Source: Glandiceps talaboti
Taxonomy: Eukaryota; Hemichordata; Enteropneusta; Spengelidae
Assembly (NCBI RefSeq): GCF_964340395.1
Contig: NC_135556.1
Coordinates: 16,408,642 to 16,472,641 of the forward strand
Reading direction: 5' to 3'
DNA length: 64,000 nucleotides
The notes below the pieces were generated by a model that did not search any database, had not been told where the DNA came from, and saw only the letters and a list, made by a program, of their open reading frames with translations. Positions 53,433 through 64,000 of the stretch are shown here, piece after piece. Numbering within the stretch: position 1 is the stretch's first letter; every line of letters begins with the position of its first letter. The position numbers and the translations under genes are program-made.

Positions 53433-53686
53433 TTGGCTAATACAGTAACGTACTTATCACTTAACAACTAACGATCTGAAAACACAACTTCACATGAAAT
53501 TAGTTTTAAAAAGGCCAAATCACGTATTTTATCAAAATATATGTTACGTTTTCCTATGGCTCAATCCACAAATCCATCTGTGTTTTAGCCATGGATGTCA
53601 GATTTAATTCAAGATAGAAGGATGCATGGTCCTGTAAAGCTGGGAATATAGATGCCAAAAATATACACTTATTATCCACCGGTATA

Positions 53687-53825
53687 CCCTTATTGCCTGG
53701 TTATGAGGGCAATAGTGAACGTCTATTGCCCCGAGGGCTGTTATGCAGCAATTTTTCCCAAGGCTGAAAGCCAAGGAAATATTTGCTACATAACAACACG
53801 AGGAGGCAGGGGTAATATGACATCT
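53687..53825. mobile_element. Nested hairpin foldback element, unit 2
   Basis: Copy of the foldback at 46198, with a few substitutions and short deletions in the arm. Confidence 0.6.
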
Positions 53826-54939
53826 ACTACCGACAGATAATAATTTTTTATAACACATCAAATTCCCAGGCACATATTCTCTCCTTATTTCAAAGCAAAT
53901 CACTGGTAGGGCTCACGTGCTATTGTAATAGTGCCCTAGGGAAAATAGAAAACGAATAAGTATTACCCACTGTATTCAAATTGATGTAACTATGGGTCAC
54001 TAGTCCATACCACGTGACACGATCTTAAACGATGTGTTATAATTAGAAATAGTAAATCAGCAAGTTCATTTTTGTTCCAATTCTCTTCGAAATATATTTT
54101 ATATGATATTTTCAGAGTATTTGTTTATGTATATATTCGTGAAGTAAACTGTTTTTATTTTCTTTTTCATAAAACGTTTTGTCATAAATAGCTGTGTTAT
54201 GTACTTTCTGTATTCGAGAACGCAAACGTTGCGTCATCACTACAATAGTTTCGTGCAAGTCTGTATGCTAGATTTATGTGATGTAAGGATATCAAAAAAT
54301 GTAGTAAAGCTTCCGAAGAAAATGTTTTTAAATATTATACATTGCATGTCATGTATTTTGCATAAACGATTTTATATGTAAATCTGTTGTTGTATATGCA
54401 AATCTGCTGTCATTTTTAGAGGATCTGAAAGCTAACAATCTTGGGTGCAATCTAGTTTTGTAGTAAGACGTCGGATCTGCGCTTCGGTAGGTTGCAGATC
54501 AAAACCGAAGTAAGCAGAATAGCCCGACTCGGAAGGGAATGTTTTTTTTTTCAGATTGAGGCTTACATTAGAAGTAATCGAAGGAAGTGTTCATGCTATA
54601 TACACTCTTCTGTTCATTATTTTAACTCCATGTATTGTCTAATAAAACATGTTTATAAGAAAAAAAACATCTTAGAGCTCTGTTACAACTCAATTTATCC
54701 CTACCATTTGACCGATGGCTTGTTGTAGAATGCACTCTTAAGCTGGACTGATTACTCGTTGGCATTTGCTATTGTCTGGCAAAATAATACAATGTCAGTT
54801 TATTATTACATTTTATTTAAATGCATTGAAATTTTCAGTTTACAAAAACACAACGATTGATTGTATTGAAAACACCCGTATATTCAGGATGTATTGTGCT
54901 CTGTGCATCAACATGTATGATTGGTTCACGCAATGATGG

Positions 54940-55133
54940 TAACAGATCACATGATTGGTTGTAATGTAACATATCACCGATATAGGTTGTATTTTAACAT
55001 ATCACCGAGATAGGTTGTGTTGTAACAGATCACTGAGATAGGTTGTATTTTAAAAGATCACCGAGATAGGTTGTATCGCAACAGATCACTGAGATAGGTT
55101 GTGTTGTAACAGATCACTGAGACAGGTTGTATT
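54940..55133. repeat. ~32-bp degenerate tandem repeat, unit 2
   Basis: Copy of the repeat at 47460-47660 in the second duplication unit. Confidence 0.85.
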
Positions 55134-57357
55134 TCTCGAATTTACATTGCTTAAATAAAGCACGTTATTTCTTACAATGCCAGTATTATTATTCTGACAG
55201 CTGTACAGGGACACCATAACTGAAAAGATTAAAAAATAGAAGTGTGCATGACTGTACAGTTTTCAATTATCATTGCTGTTTGTTCAGACTTGATTGATAT
55301 CAAACTGTGATTAAATACAGTAATAATAGACCAGACTTTAGAAGCTAGGTATTATTTTATGCTAATTGCAATGTAGAAGTAATCGTGTCTTCTTTGGTCT
55401 GTTTTCTCGACGACGTTTGTTTCGATATTGTATTTCAGTCGATTTCAGGAGTAAACAATTAACCAACTTGTTTGTTATCAATCCAGGTGCAACAATGTGC
55501 TCTATTTTATCTCTTTCTGTGGCTATTTCATGATACTTCACCTGTCATTTGTATGTATATGCTATTTTTTTAAATCTCAAACTACACTTAGGAATTTTAG
55601 AATCGGTAGGGAAAAAGTAGGTAGCGTAGGATAATCGGAACTACACCATTATTTTGCCAATCAAATTAACAGTGGGTGCGACGAATCATCAACAATAACC
55701 CCATCAGTATGGATTCCAGGCTAACGAATCATAACTTGCATGTACAATAACCGCTCGACAACCGATAGTCCCTAATACATGTATGACATCATGTGTTTGA
55801 AACTTTGAACTTTGAACTATACTAGGTTTTAAAACTTAGTTTATGACTCATTCCGGATGATAAACAATACATTATATTGTTAAAACATGCCTACTACGTA
55901 CGCATTTGGGGAAATAAAATTGACACGTGATATCGACATGCAGACGGCTGAGTGTGTATACACACTGACGAAAAACAGGAAGGTCTGGTACAGACTGATA
56001 TTTAAAATGTCATATTTTACAGCACAGTAGGTAAGATTTGGAAATTCTGTAATTTGATGATATTGTTCTTGTGAGATTGTGTTTAAGAGCAGTAAGTCTT
56101 CATATGGTAGGTGTTGATCTCAACGTACAAGCTTGTACATATGTAAACACTGAACGCAGTTTCACACGCACTTCAAATTTAACTGATACGTCTTGGGGTC
56201 AAATGTCATTACAACTAATGATGACAGATTGTGTAATTTCGTACACGTTGCCAAGAGAGAGAGGTATCTCTGATCGAATCCAATTCTCAATGTTATACAG
56301 AGCGATACTGAATGCTAGAGTTTAGATCCAGCTATTTGACATGGCAGTCGTTTATTCATTCAATATTACAGCTATCACTTCATAGATATAGAAACAGTAT
56401 ATTCTAGTTTGAAGATTTTTAGTTTCGTTTTCTTTTTGTAACATTTGAAGGATCCATTGATAGAGATATACATACATCCTGTTACTATAGAGATATACAT
56501 TCATCATGTTACTATTTCATTATATATGTTCACTAGAGTGAAATGATACATGATAGTTTGAAAACACCTAAGTATATGTCACAATACACGAAAGCAAAAT
56601 CTACAAGACCATGAATATACAAGGAACCGAAAGTTTAACCTAAGGACATTTACGGACAGTAACTTCCGACTATGGAAAAGTTTAGCAGTAAAGTCGGATA
56701 TGGATTGTTTGTCGTGTGTATGTCTTCCCGACCTTTGACACGCACACCAATTTAGGATAGGTGTGTCAATGTCTGTCAAATCGTATTCACGGAGCTGTGG
56801 TCCTTTGATCTTAAGAAGCAGAGTATTTGAGAATAATTCAAGTTGTCAAAGACTTATGGTGCATAAACATTTACAATAGCAAAATATATATCCATAATTA
56901 TCTCCTTTGCAGGTGCACTTTTGACAGACTAATTTATAGTACTTATACGTAAACAACCCGTGGACGGGGAGGGGATCCTTCCATAGAAAGGTACTAGTAT
57001 ACGTGTATGTGCTGCACAAATGGGTCACTTTTTCACGACAAATATCCATTAAGACTTTTCATCTGGAAATTCCCTAATCATGGGGTCGGTAACACGGGGA
57101 AATATCTTCATGCTTTAGCTTTAGCTTTAGAAATACTTTCACAGCATCAGAATAAACGTAATTGACCGGATGATTGTGACCAGAATCCCTAGGTTTGTTT
57201 TTGGAATATACATCCACAGTGGGTAGGTGCTTTGAACTTGAATTACTAGGCCAAACATCAACGTCTGAAAATTGAGTGGGGAGGGGGGGGGGGTAAAGTG
57301 ACAATGCGCTTTATGAATATTGTTTACGCTTCTGTCAACGCAGGTTCAAATAACACC

Positions 57358-59144
57358 ATGAGTCAAAGACATTGGTGCGGAGCGGTAGCTTTCTTTTTTC
57401 TACAGTTCCCTCTTCTGTGGATAAAATTGGCGGTAAGTTCTGAAAATTACTGAAAATTAACAAACTATCAAAACAGCCATATTTTCTGAATGATACGACA
57501 AAACCCTGTCCAGAATGTGTTAGAGCATTGTTTATTTCAAACTCCCATGTCGAATTAGGATTACTATTTGGCTGTTAAAATGTTGTCTTGTAGAGCCACA
57601 GAAAAGTTGGCCCTGAACAAAAGAAATGTGCTTTCTTTCCTGTAATAAGTATCGTCATGAGTTTCTACGTTTTTGGGCGAGATTTATACTGTGTGTTTAA
57701 TTAAAAGTCACATACAGTATTCTGCTTACTGGTGCAAATGTAACTATCACTTGCAATTGCAATTGACAAAACTCAAACCTCGATGAATCTATACTAGGCA
57801 ATCAACTGGCAATCAATCAACAAACTTAGAGGGTAATTGTAATGTCATAGAGTACAAGTATCAACATTAATATTATACTAGAATAGTTTAATCAAGGTTT
57901 TATGTAAGTATTTTCACTTCAGTAAAAAGCTTATAAACTCAGCATGTGCCACTTTAAACTTGCTTTACTTTTGTTTTGTTTTTCTAGTGTGACAATTGGT
58001 GTAAACTATCACGAATCATCGTCTGGACGTTTCTTCTCCTAAAGTGGACCTTCCTCGTCTCTCACGTCATCATAGTAGTTGGGTGTTTAGCAAAAGAAGC
58101 AGCTCCAAACACCAACTGTATCAATTACACCATTATTTCATTCGATGCTCGGAAAGTCATTGAAATTGGGTTTCCTACCATTACAATTATTCTTGGAATG
58201 TTATGGATAACAGTTGTACTTACAACCGAACGTGTATCCCAAAGTCTATCCTGGTTTCAAATCAAGGCAAATATGAAACATTATGCAACGAGATATTATT
58301 TCTGGCGATACAATTGTATTTTGTTGTTTCTTATAGTCTATTACATCGTTCTTGTCACTGGTACTTATCACGTTCATCACAAATTATCAAACCCAGGGAC
58401 TTTATTTTACATGTTAATGATCCCTGAACAAATAACCAACACCATCGTCATGTATTTCTTCAACTACCAACGAGCGCCGCACCATGTGAAATTGTCACAC
58501 GGGGCATTGTTATTTACATTTGGCGTGGATAATTTCTACCATGCGTTGAATGACATGGTCTATGTTACTTTGAATATAACAACCTTTGACCCGGGTATGA
58601 CGTCCGACATTTTGTTCCAATCATACAACTTAGTGTGCATTGCGTTTGCCTTAGAGTACAGGTAAGTTTCAACTACATGTAACTTTTTGGGATACTTTTG
58701 AACAACACTGTGACCTTATCTAACATCGTATGCATGGTTAAAACAATAACGATGTCACCCCAGGCTATAAATTCGTTCTATATGAAAGCTGGGGAAACGA
58801 GTTCTTTGCACTAGCTATAGACTAAAAAAAATCCTTTAATTTCCAGATCTCTGTAGCGGTTTGTGAGGCCCTTTACGTGTGATATACAACTCTCATTACC
58901 ATATACTTTTGTTTTATTTATATAATTATATACATTTTGCATCTTTACCACCAAAATTCCATTTGTGATTCGTTACAGATACATACTAGGTGATTTTTTC
59001 ACGAGGAAATTCAACCATCTCTTGAAGAACAAAGAATACGTTATTCATCGAGATGAAGACGACCCTAATGAAATCCCACCAGATGTTGATAGTGTACATC
59101 TCTTGGATATTATGGACGATAAAGAAATGAATACATCAGTCTAA
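57358..59144 (+). CDS. Unrecognised multi-pass membrane protein, duplicate copy 2 (3 exons, 304 aa)
   Basis: Second copy of the gene at 50144, from the same tandem duplication. Exons are 57358-57432, 57988-58661 and 58979-59144, with identical exon lengths and splice sites. I see three coding substitutions between copies: one changes residue 186 (Lys in copy 1, Gln here), and two are silent (one adjacent, one in the last codon). Flanking introns and intergenic DNA carry clearly more indels, so the coding part looks constrained or the copies are very recent. Predicted topology and the acidic C-terminal tail are as in copy 1. The alternative upstream in-frame start is at 57304. Both copies look functional: no stop, no frameshift. 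Function is unknown. Confidence 0.75.
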
Positions 59145-59689
59145 GTCACTATTTATATTCAGTATTCAATTGACCGAACCCTAAAGCGCAAACGGTGAAC
59201 ACGTAATCTTACAGTGTTACAGTGTGTGTATTATTAGAAGCCTACATTGATAAAACTAAAACTATACTCAAAATTATTGTGTTTTACTAATGCAAAGGTC
59301 AGTATTCGTTGAAACTTATAAAATGCTCATTGAATACCACGCATTCCTATGGGGGTTAAGGAGTCTGGCTTCGAGCGGATGGAGTTATTCACGTATGTCA
59401 GACCAAGATGAGAACATGAACAATATTTCAAATCATTTATCGCCGTAAGAGTTCTCAAAATCCTCCAAGAACGATAGCTATGTACAAAGTTGACGTAAAA
59501 TTAGAACCATGTACAATTCTTAATACCTCTCAAGTGTTTTTATTGTCACAGGGTTGGAGGTCGCCATATAGTAACTGTAGACCTAGAGTGTCAATGTATA
59601 TAGTCTAGTCCCTATACCGTATACGGCATCGTTACGATTTGGTTTAGAGTATAGTAGAGACCACGCTGGCTTCCATCCAGGCTACTCAT

Positions 59690-59980
59690 GTGGCTCTAGA
59701 TACAAAGGAAGATGGAAGTGGTAACACATTGCATACTTATAGAATTTTCAAGAATAAGTTTGAAGACTACTGAAGTAATGTATTAGATTTTACACTGCGT
59801 AGACATTTGTCAGAATTTAGACTAATTGGTTATAATATGGGTATGACAATGACAAGGAAAAGTAAATCAAGATTACCTTTAATTTTGAGTGAAAGCGTTT
59901 ATAATAATGAAATAGATTATGTGTTTCACTTATTATTTTCATTTAAGGAGCACAGATCTAACAGAATTATTTTATTCTAG
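59690..59980 (+). pseudogene. Decayed LINE reverse-transcriptase C-terminal fragment
   Basis: One frame reads LHTYRIFKNKFEDY, stop, SNVLDFTLRRHLSEFRLIGY, then a basic stretch and NEIDYVFHLLFSFKEHRSNR. This is the layout of the post-RT C-terminal region of non-LTR elements (RxFK, LSxFRL, ExxDE-type HFxxxC..Y), with the key cysteines lost. There is one in-frame stop, so it is a dead copy. It lies just outside the right edge of duplication unit 2. Confidence 0.6.
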
Positions 59981-60001
59981 AGTTGTAATTTAAATACTTA
60001 T

Positions 60002-60126
60002 GTGCGGCCTCGTCGATCACATAGGGCTAACCTTTCGTTGATGTGTTAGTGTGCCGCGCAGCTCGGCATCGCGTTGACACGGAGCGTCACGAAAGGTTAG
60101 CCGTATGTGATCGATGAGGGCGCACA
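60002..60126. mobile_element. Short MITE-like foldback, ~125 bp
   Basis: Terminal inverted repeats of about 37 bases: TGTGCGGCCTCGTCGATCAC...GGCTAACCTTTCG, and the reverse complement from CGAAAGGTTAGCC to the end GAGGGCGCACA, with a few mismatches. It is GC-rich relative to its surroundings. Confidence 0.65.
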
Positions 60127-60634
60127 ATACAGGGATATTGGAGTACGATAGCAAAAGTCACTAAAACACTCTATTCATGTTCAAATTTTACATAACAACA
60201 TACCCACCTTCATAAAAACGACAGTCGATAACCTAAAATGCTGTAACGACTGATAAAATCCTCTATTTCTTGAGCGAAAAAAAAAACGTCAGGCTCTCCA
60301 ACGGTCACTGCAGTGCACTGATGGCGTCTCGGATTTGAAGGGAAATTCATTAACATATTCAAATTTGTACAGGAGTCTGTAGTGTAATACTGATAGCGTA
60401 GTTCAACAACACGGCCATATCAGTACCAGCTGATCAGTACATACAAAACAACCCAAGTTTTAGCCATATGCGAAGCTCCGAGGACTGTGAGAGAATCTAG
60501 GTATGTACAAGTGTTTTCTAAGCATGCCATGGGTGGTTATGTTTTGGTTATATTTGTTGATTTCGGAATGAAAACGGAGAGTTGAAATCCACGTATCATG
60601 GGTTTCCCAACTCTAGTCGCTTCCGATGCAGACT

Positions 60635-61335
60635 ATGGAAGACCGGTGATGACAGCGACCTACTTACCTTACTGTTCGTACTCTCGAACTTCGAAGTGAC
60701 CTGTGAGTGTGACCTAGAGTTGTACGTGTCAACGCACACTCTGTGGAATAATTGATCTTACAGTACACATGTGTGTTTCGCTCTTGCAAGTGTTGTGGTC
60801 GAAAATAAATAATAAAATGACTATGTTGTGCGTAATACACTCAAAGTTACATTCGCCAATGCACTGAGTTGATAGATTCACAGCCTCGCCTCGGGCCTCG
60901 GCACGGCACGGCAGCGATTTTGCTTTTCGCTGGGCTGGCAAGTCGATCATAGTACGCACGCCAGCGTTATACATGTAATTATACGGGAACCGTTAGCCGG
61001 GTTCGCAGGGAATATGCTATCTGACGGACTGTATCTTGAAGGCGCCCTAAAATAACCCTAAAATATCCTATAGTAAAATAGAACAATTACAAATGTAAGT
61101 CGCAGTTTTGGAACTGGCAGGCGAAGGTCACAGTTGTGCAACTCGCAGGTCGCTCTCCTACCCGGTCTTCCATACCAGTCATGAGCGTTGCGAGTATCAT
61201 CGTGCCGTGCCGAGGCTGTGCATCTATCAACTCAGTGCATTGGCGAATGTAACTTTGAGTGTATTACGCACAACATAGTCATTTTATTATTTATTTTCGA
61301 CCACAACACTTGCAAGAGCGAAACATACATGTGTA
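60635..61335. mobile_element. Two oppositely oriented copies of a repeat
   Basis: 60765-60912 and 61201-61335 are inverted copies over about 135 bases (TCTTGCAAGTGTTGTGGTCG, AATAAATAATAAAATGACTA and TTACATTCGCCAATGCACTG shared). A second pair, near 60635-60710 and 61095-61173 (around ATGGAAGACCGG), is also inverted but in permuted order, as if each copy derives from a tandemly repeated parent. Confidence 0.7.
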
Positions 61336-61429
61336 CTTTGTCTGCATACTTTGAGTGCGCATGCTTTAGGGAGTTCCAGATGTTACTGCCAGGGTGAACC
61401 CGGAGGATTCCCCTTTTTCCTTGTGTATT

Positions 61430-61520
61430 TTTTCATGCACCCCCTACAAAAGCTTCGGAAAAATTGATGCCCCCCCCCCCCGTAAGTTCTTGATTTTTTT
61501 CCATGCCCCCATAGACTTAC
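61430..61520. repeat. C-rich direct repeat, left copy
   Basis: The pattern CCCCCT..., TTCGGAAAAATTGATG, then poly-C recurs at about 63603-63690 in the same orientation, with the SAP-like fragment between. It may mark the edges of an old mobile element. Confidence 0.4.
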
Positions 61521-62034
61521 ACACTTACACAAACACACTATACATACACAATGTATGTATGTAAACAGTGTATGTTTTTCTTTAATCGTCAAAATGTGAA
61601 TGATTTCCTGTCTTCAAATTCTGAAGTGAACAGGAAACAAATAGTACGTACATGCAGAAAATAAGTAAATTCATTGAAAATCATTATCACATTGGTGAAC
61701 TGTACATGGAATTTATTAGGGATGTACACAGAATGATTCAAAATGTAGTTACTCTTCAAATCTATGTATCTCCACGTATGGACAGAATACCACATCATAT
61801 GTCTGATATTCACAATCCAGGTTACTACATGGGTGTTTTTAAAACCCCAAACACAAACCAAACTGTAGATGACTTCCAACCTCATGCTAACATAAACAAG
61901 ATTTAAACTGAATGCCTCCCGTAAGGGTCAAACCATAGATTTTTGGGCCTACACACATTGTTGGAGTGCAAAATTCTAAACTATAGCTATTATACATGAT
62001 GCACCACTTAATTGGAAAATTAGAATTGTATGAA

Positions 62035-62620
62035 AGTATGAAATTTGAAGCTTGTACAGTTAACATATTGCCTATTATTAAAAAACATTGATTATGCAAA
62101 TTAACCATATAGATTATAAGTTACAACATCAAGCTTTAAATGACATGTTCACTTCTTTACCATTGATACATACACAAATTATCTGAAATTTGAAGTTTGC
62201 ATTCTTAAGAAATGGCCTAATTACCGAAAATCATGAATTATGCAAATTAGTCATAAACTTAATTATATGGAATTTGAAAAGTACATTGTACATTCATTAT
62301 GCAAATTATTCATTAAAACTGTAATCTACATCTACATCTAGGACATATGCACTTAGTTATGGTTAACTTATGTACTAAATTATATTGAAATTGAAGTGTG
62401 CATTTTTAAGATATAGCCTAATTACCGAAATACATTAATTATGCAAATTATTCATAACAGCTTTAAGCTAAATCAACAAACCTTATAGAACATGTCCGTT
62501 TTGTTATGGTTAACGTTTGAACCAAATTATATTGAATTTGAAGTATGCGTTCCAAAGATGTAGCCTAATTACTCAAAACCATTAATTATGCAAATAGCTA
62601 ATTAATGTTCATTGGATGTT
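62035..62620. repeat. Degenerate tandem array with ATTATGCAAATTA cores
   Basis: The core ATTATGCAAAT occurs at about 62092, 62230, 62298, 62437 and 62585. Each is embedded in similar text (GGCCTAATTACCGAAAA, TGAATTTGAAGTTTGCATTC). The period is roughly 70-150 bases. Confidence 0.75.
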
Positions 62621-62815
62621 TACCAAAATCTAACCAGTTCTTGCCATATGGAAGATGTGTAGCAAATTTCATTATAATTGTGCCAGCCATTTTTAAGAAA
62701 ATGATGACACAGACAGACAGACACACAGACGGATAGACAGACACACACACACGCACACACACACAGACAGACATCACCATTTCAACACCTCCCCCTATGG
62801 AGGGGGGGGGTAAAA
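62590..62815 (+). mobile_element. 3' end of a CAGA/CA-tailed interspersed repeat
   Basis: TTCATTGGATGTTTACCAAA, then GCCATTTTTAAGAAAATGAT, then (CAGA)n(CA)n(GACA)n and a CCCCCTATGGAGGGGG hairpin. This layout is typical of short non-autonomous retroelement tails seen in marine invertebrate genomes. Confidence 0.5.
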
Positions 62816-63143
62816 AGCTGTATGCTTTAGCTGTATGCTAATGAGTTTTACGCAATATAATGTAAGAGTGAATGGAGTACGGACTCGACTAGTTGCTCGA
62901 CAACTATTTTCCGTTTTCTCCTTTTCCATATTGTTTTGTCAATTCTTTAAAATTCTGGAATAAAGTATTATTATTCAGCTTCAAAACAATTCGATCATGA
63001 AATTGCTATATCTCGTTTTGCAGAGAAATATTTTGTCAGCTTATTAAAGTGTTGTCAAAAAACTACATTGAACATCTGAAAAATCTGGAGAGAGTGAAAA
63101 ACATCAGATCCAAACATCGGGAAGAGCAACAGAAAAAAGAAGC

Positions 63144-63358
63144 AGAAATATAATGACTATGACCAGTTGAAGTTGTTCTTGAATGGAACTCTTGAAAAAC
63201 TGAAAGTGAAAGAGTTAGATAAATATCTTGATGAGCATAAATTACCAAAACAGAGAAAATTAAAAAGAGAAACATTAGACATAATATCCACTCACATAGT
63301 AGGAACAGCAGAATTTAGATCTAGAAAAATGGCTGCAAATGAAATTAAAACTGAGTGA
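63144..63358 (+). pseudogene. SAP-like domain fragment, probably element-derived
   Basis: The open frame starts KYNDYDQLKLFLNGTLEKLK, then VKELDKYLDEHKLPKQRKLK, and stops after about 70 codons. The LxVxELDKYLxxHxL pattern fits the two-helix SAP DNA-binding fold (family knowledge), which often occurs in long ORFs of mobile elements in marine invertebrates. A basic stretch precedes it in another frame, suggesting a frameshift. No start, partner exons or full-length protein is visible, so I treat it as a relic. Confidence 0.45.
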
Positions 63359-63759
63359 AACAGATAGTATTGACTCTGAGACTGAAAGTGACACTTCTCA
63401 GTATCATGCGTGTTCTAGGCAGTGATGTAGACATTTGTGATACTGATAGCTCAGAAAATCCATGTACTGATGATGACATTGATATAGTGATTGTGATGAA
63501 ACAAGTCTTGCATATCCTTGCGGACAAGTTACTTTGAGAAGTGGCAGAATTGCAGGTCGCTTTATGGTGCATTAAAATAATCATGTTTTTTTCCATTGTT
63601 TAGCCCCCCCCCCCCCTAATTGTTCCGGAGAAAAATTGATGGCCCCCTCCCCTGAAAATCGTCCCCAGTAAAATTTTGACACTCCCTTAGTAGAGGTAAG
63701 TTTACCATCCTTGTTCTCAACTAGCTATTTCTGGAAATCGAAGTTCTGCTATTTTTAGC

Positions 63760-63802
63760 ACAACTGAACTGAGGTTCAGTAGTGCTATAGGGATCGCCCG
63801 GC

Positions 63803-63866
<64 letters not shown>

Positions 63867-63899
63867 TTGTGCTTGTGTGTGTGCGTGCGTGCGTGCGTA

Positions 63900-63961
<62 letters not shown>

Positions 63962-64000
63962 CAACTTAAAGTCAAAAACCGCTGAACCGATTGCCATGAT
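63760..64000 (-). mobile_element. CAGA/CA-tailed interspersed repeat, reverse orientation
   Basis: On the minus strand: CGGTTCAGCGGTTTTTGACT, then (CA)n and (CAGA)n, then GCCGGGCGATCCCTATAGCA followed by a CAGTTGTGCTAAAAA end. It resembles the tail layout at 62590-62815 in the opposite orientation, and it runs off the window. Confidence 0.5.

Larger units (their letters stand above)
52471..59680. repeat. Tandem segmental duplication, unit 2 (~7.2 kb)
   Basis: Direct copy of 45041-52464 joined head to tail through a 6-base junction (ACATTC, 52465-52470). It lacks the 234-bp segment found in unit 1 at 48301-48534 and has one more minisatellite copy. Confidence 0.95.

Noticed and set aside
61652-61906. 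84-aa open frame MQKISKFIENHY...
   Set aside because: No family resemblance, and an overlapping open frame on the other strand. It lies in repeat-rich DNA. I could not support it as a gene.

Overview
This is a eukaryotic (animal) genomic window. It is AT-rich, split by many GT-AG introns, and crowded with microsatellites, foldback elements and decayed retroelements. The gene content (SLC13 carboxylate-carrier paralogues) and the repeat style (ATGCAAAT-rich repeats, CAGA/CA-tailed elements, a Penelope/retrozyme-like hammerhead) suggest a marine invertebrate, perhaps a hemichordate, lancelet or lophotrochozoan. I cannot fix the phylum from sequence alone.

Layout, all genes on the + strand. (1) 901-44222: three complete tandem SLC13 (Na+-coupled di/tricarboxylate transporter) genes. 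Each has 13 coding exons with identical intron phases: gene A 901-15534 (612 aa), gene B 18615-30363 (669 aa), gene C 32375-44222 (669 aa). B and C are close paralogues and also share a recognisable 5' leader and promoter region. A is older and has changed several normally conserved positions. (2) 45041-59680: a recent tandem segmental duplication of a ~7.2-7.4 kb unit. Each unit carries one 3-exon gene for a ~304-residue multi-pass membrane protein that I do not recognise (50144-51929 and 57358-59144). The two proteins differ at one residue. The units differ by a 234-bp insertion and by minisatellite copy number. (3) 59690-64000: repeat-rich DNA with a decayed LINE reverse-transcriptase tail, large foldbacks, a SAP-like ORF fragment and CAGA/CA-tailed repeats.

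The SLC13 genes would work as plasma-membrane Na+/carboxylate importers. Nothing in the sequence ties the duplicated membrane-protein genes to them beyond adjacency. The most unusual signals are a hammerhead-ribozyme-like fold inside intron 1 of gene B, whose downstream module recurs as nested palindromes in intron 1 of gene A; a 96-bp satellite abutting exon 5 of gene A; a cysteine cluster specific to genes B and C; and the unidentified duplicated membrane-protein gene.

Exon borders were read by eye from splice consensus, reading phase and paralogue comparison. UTRs and promoters are tentative.
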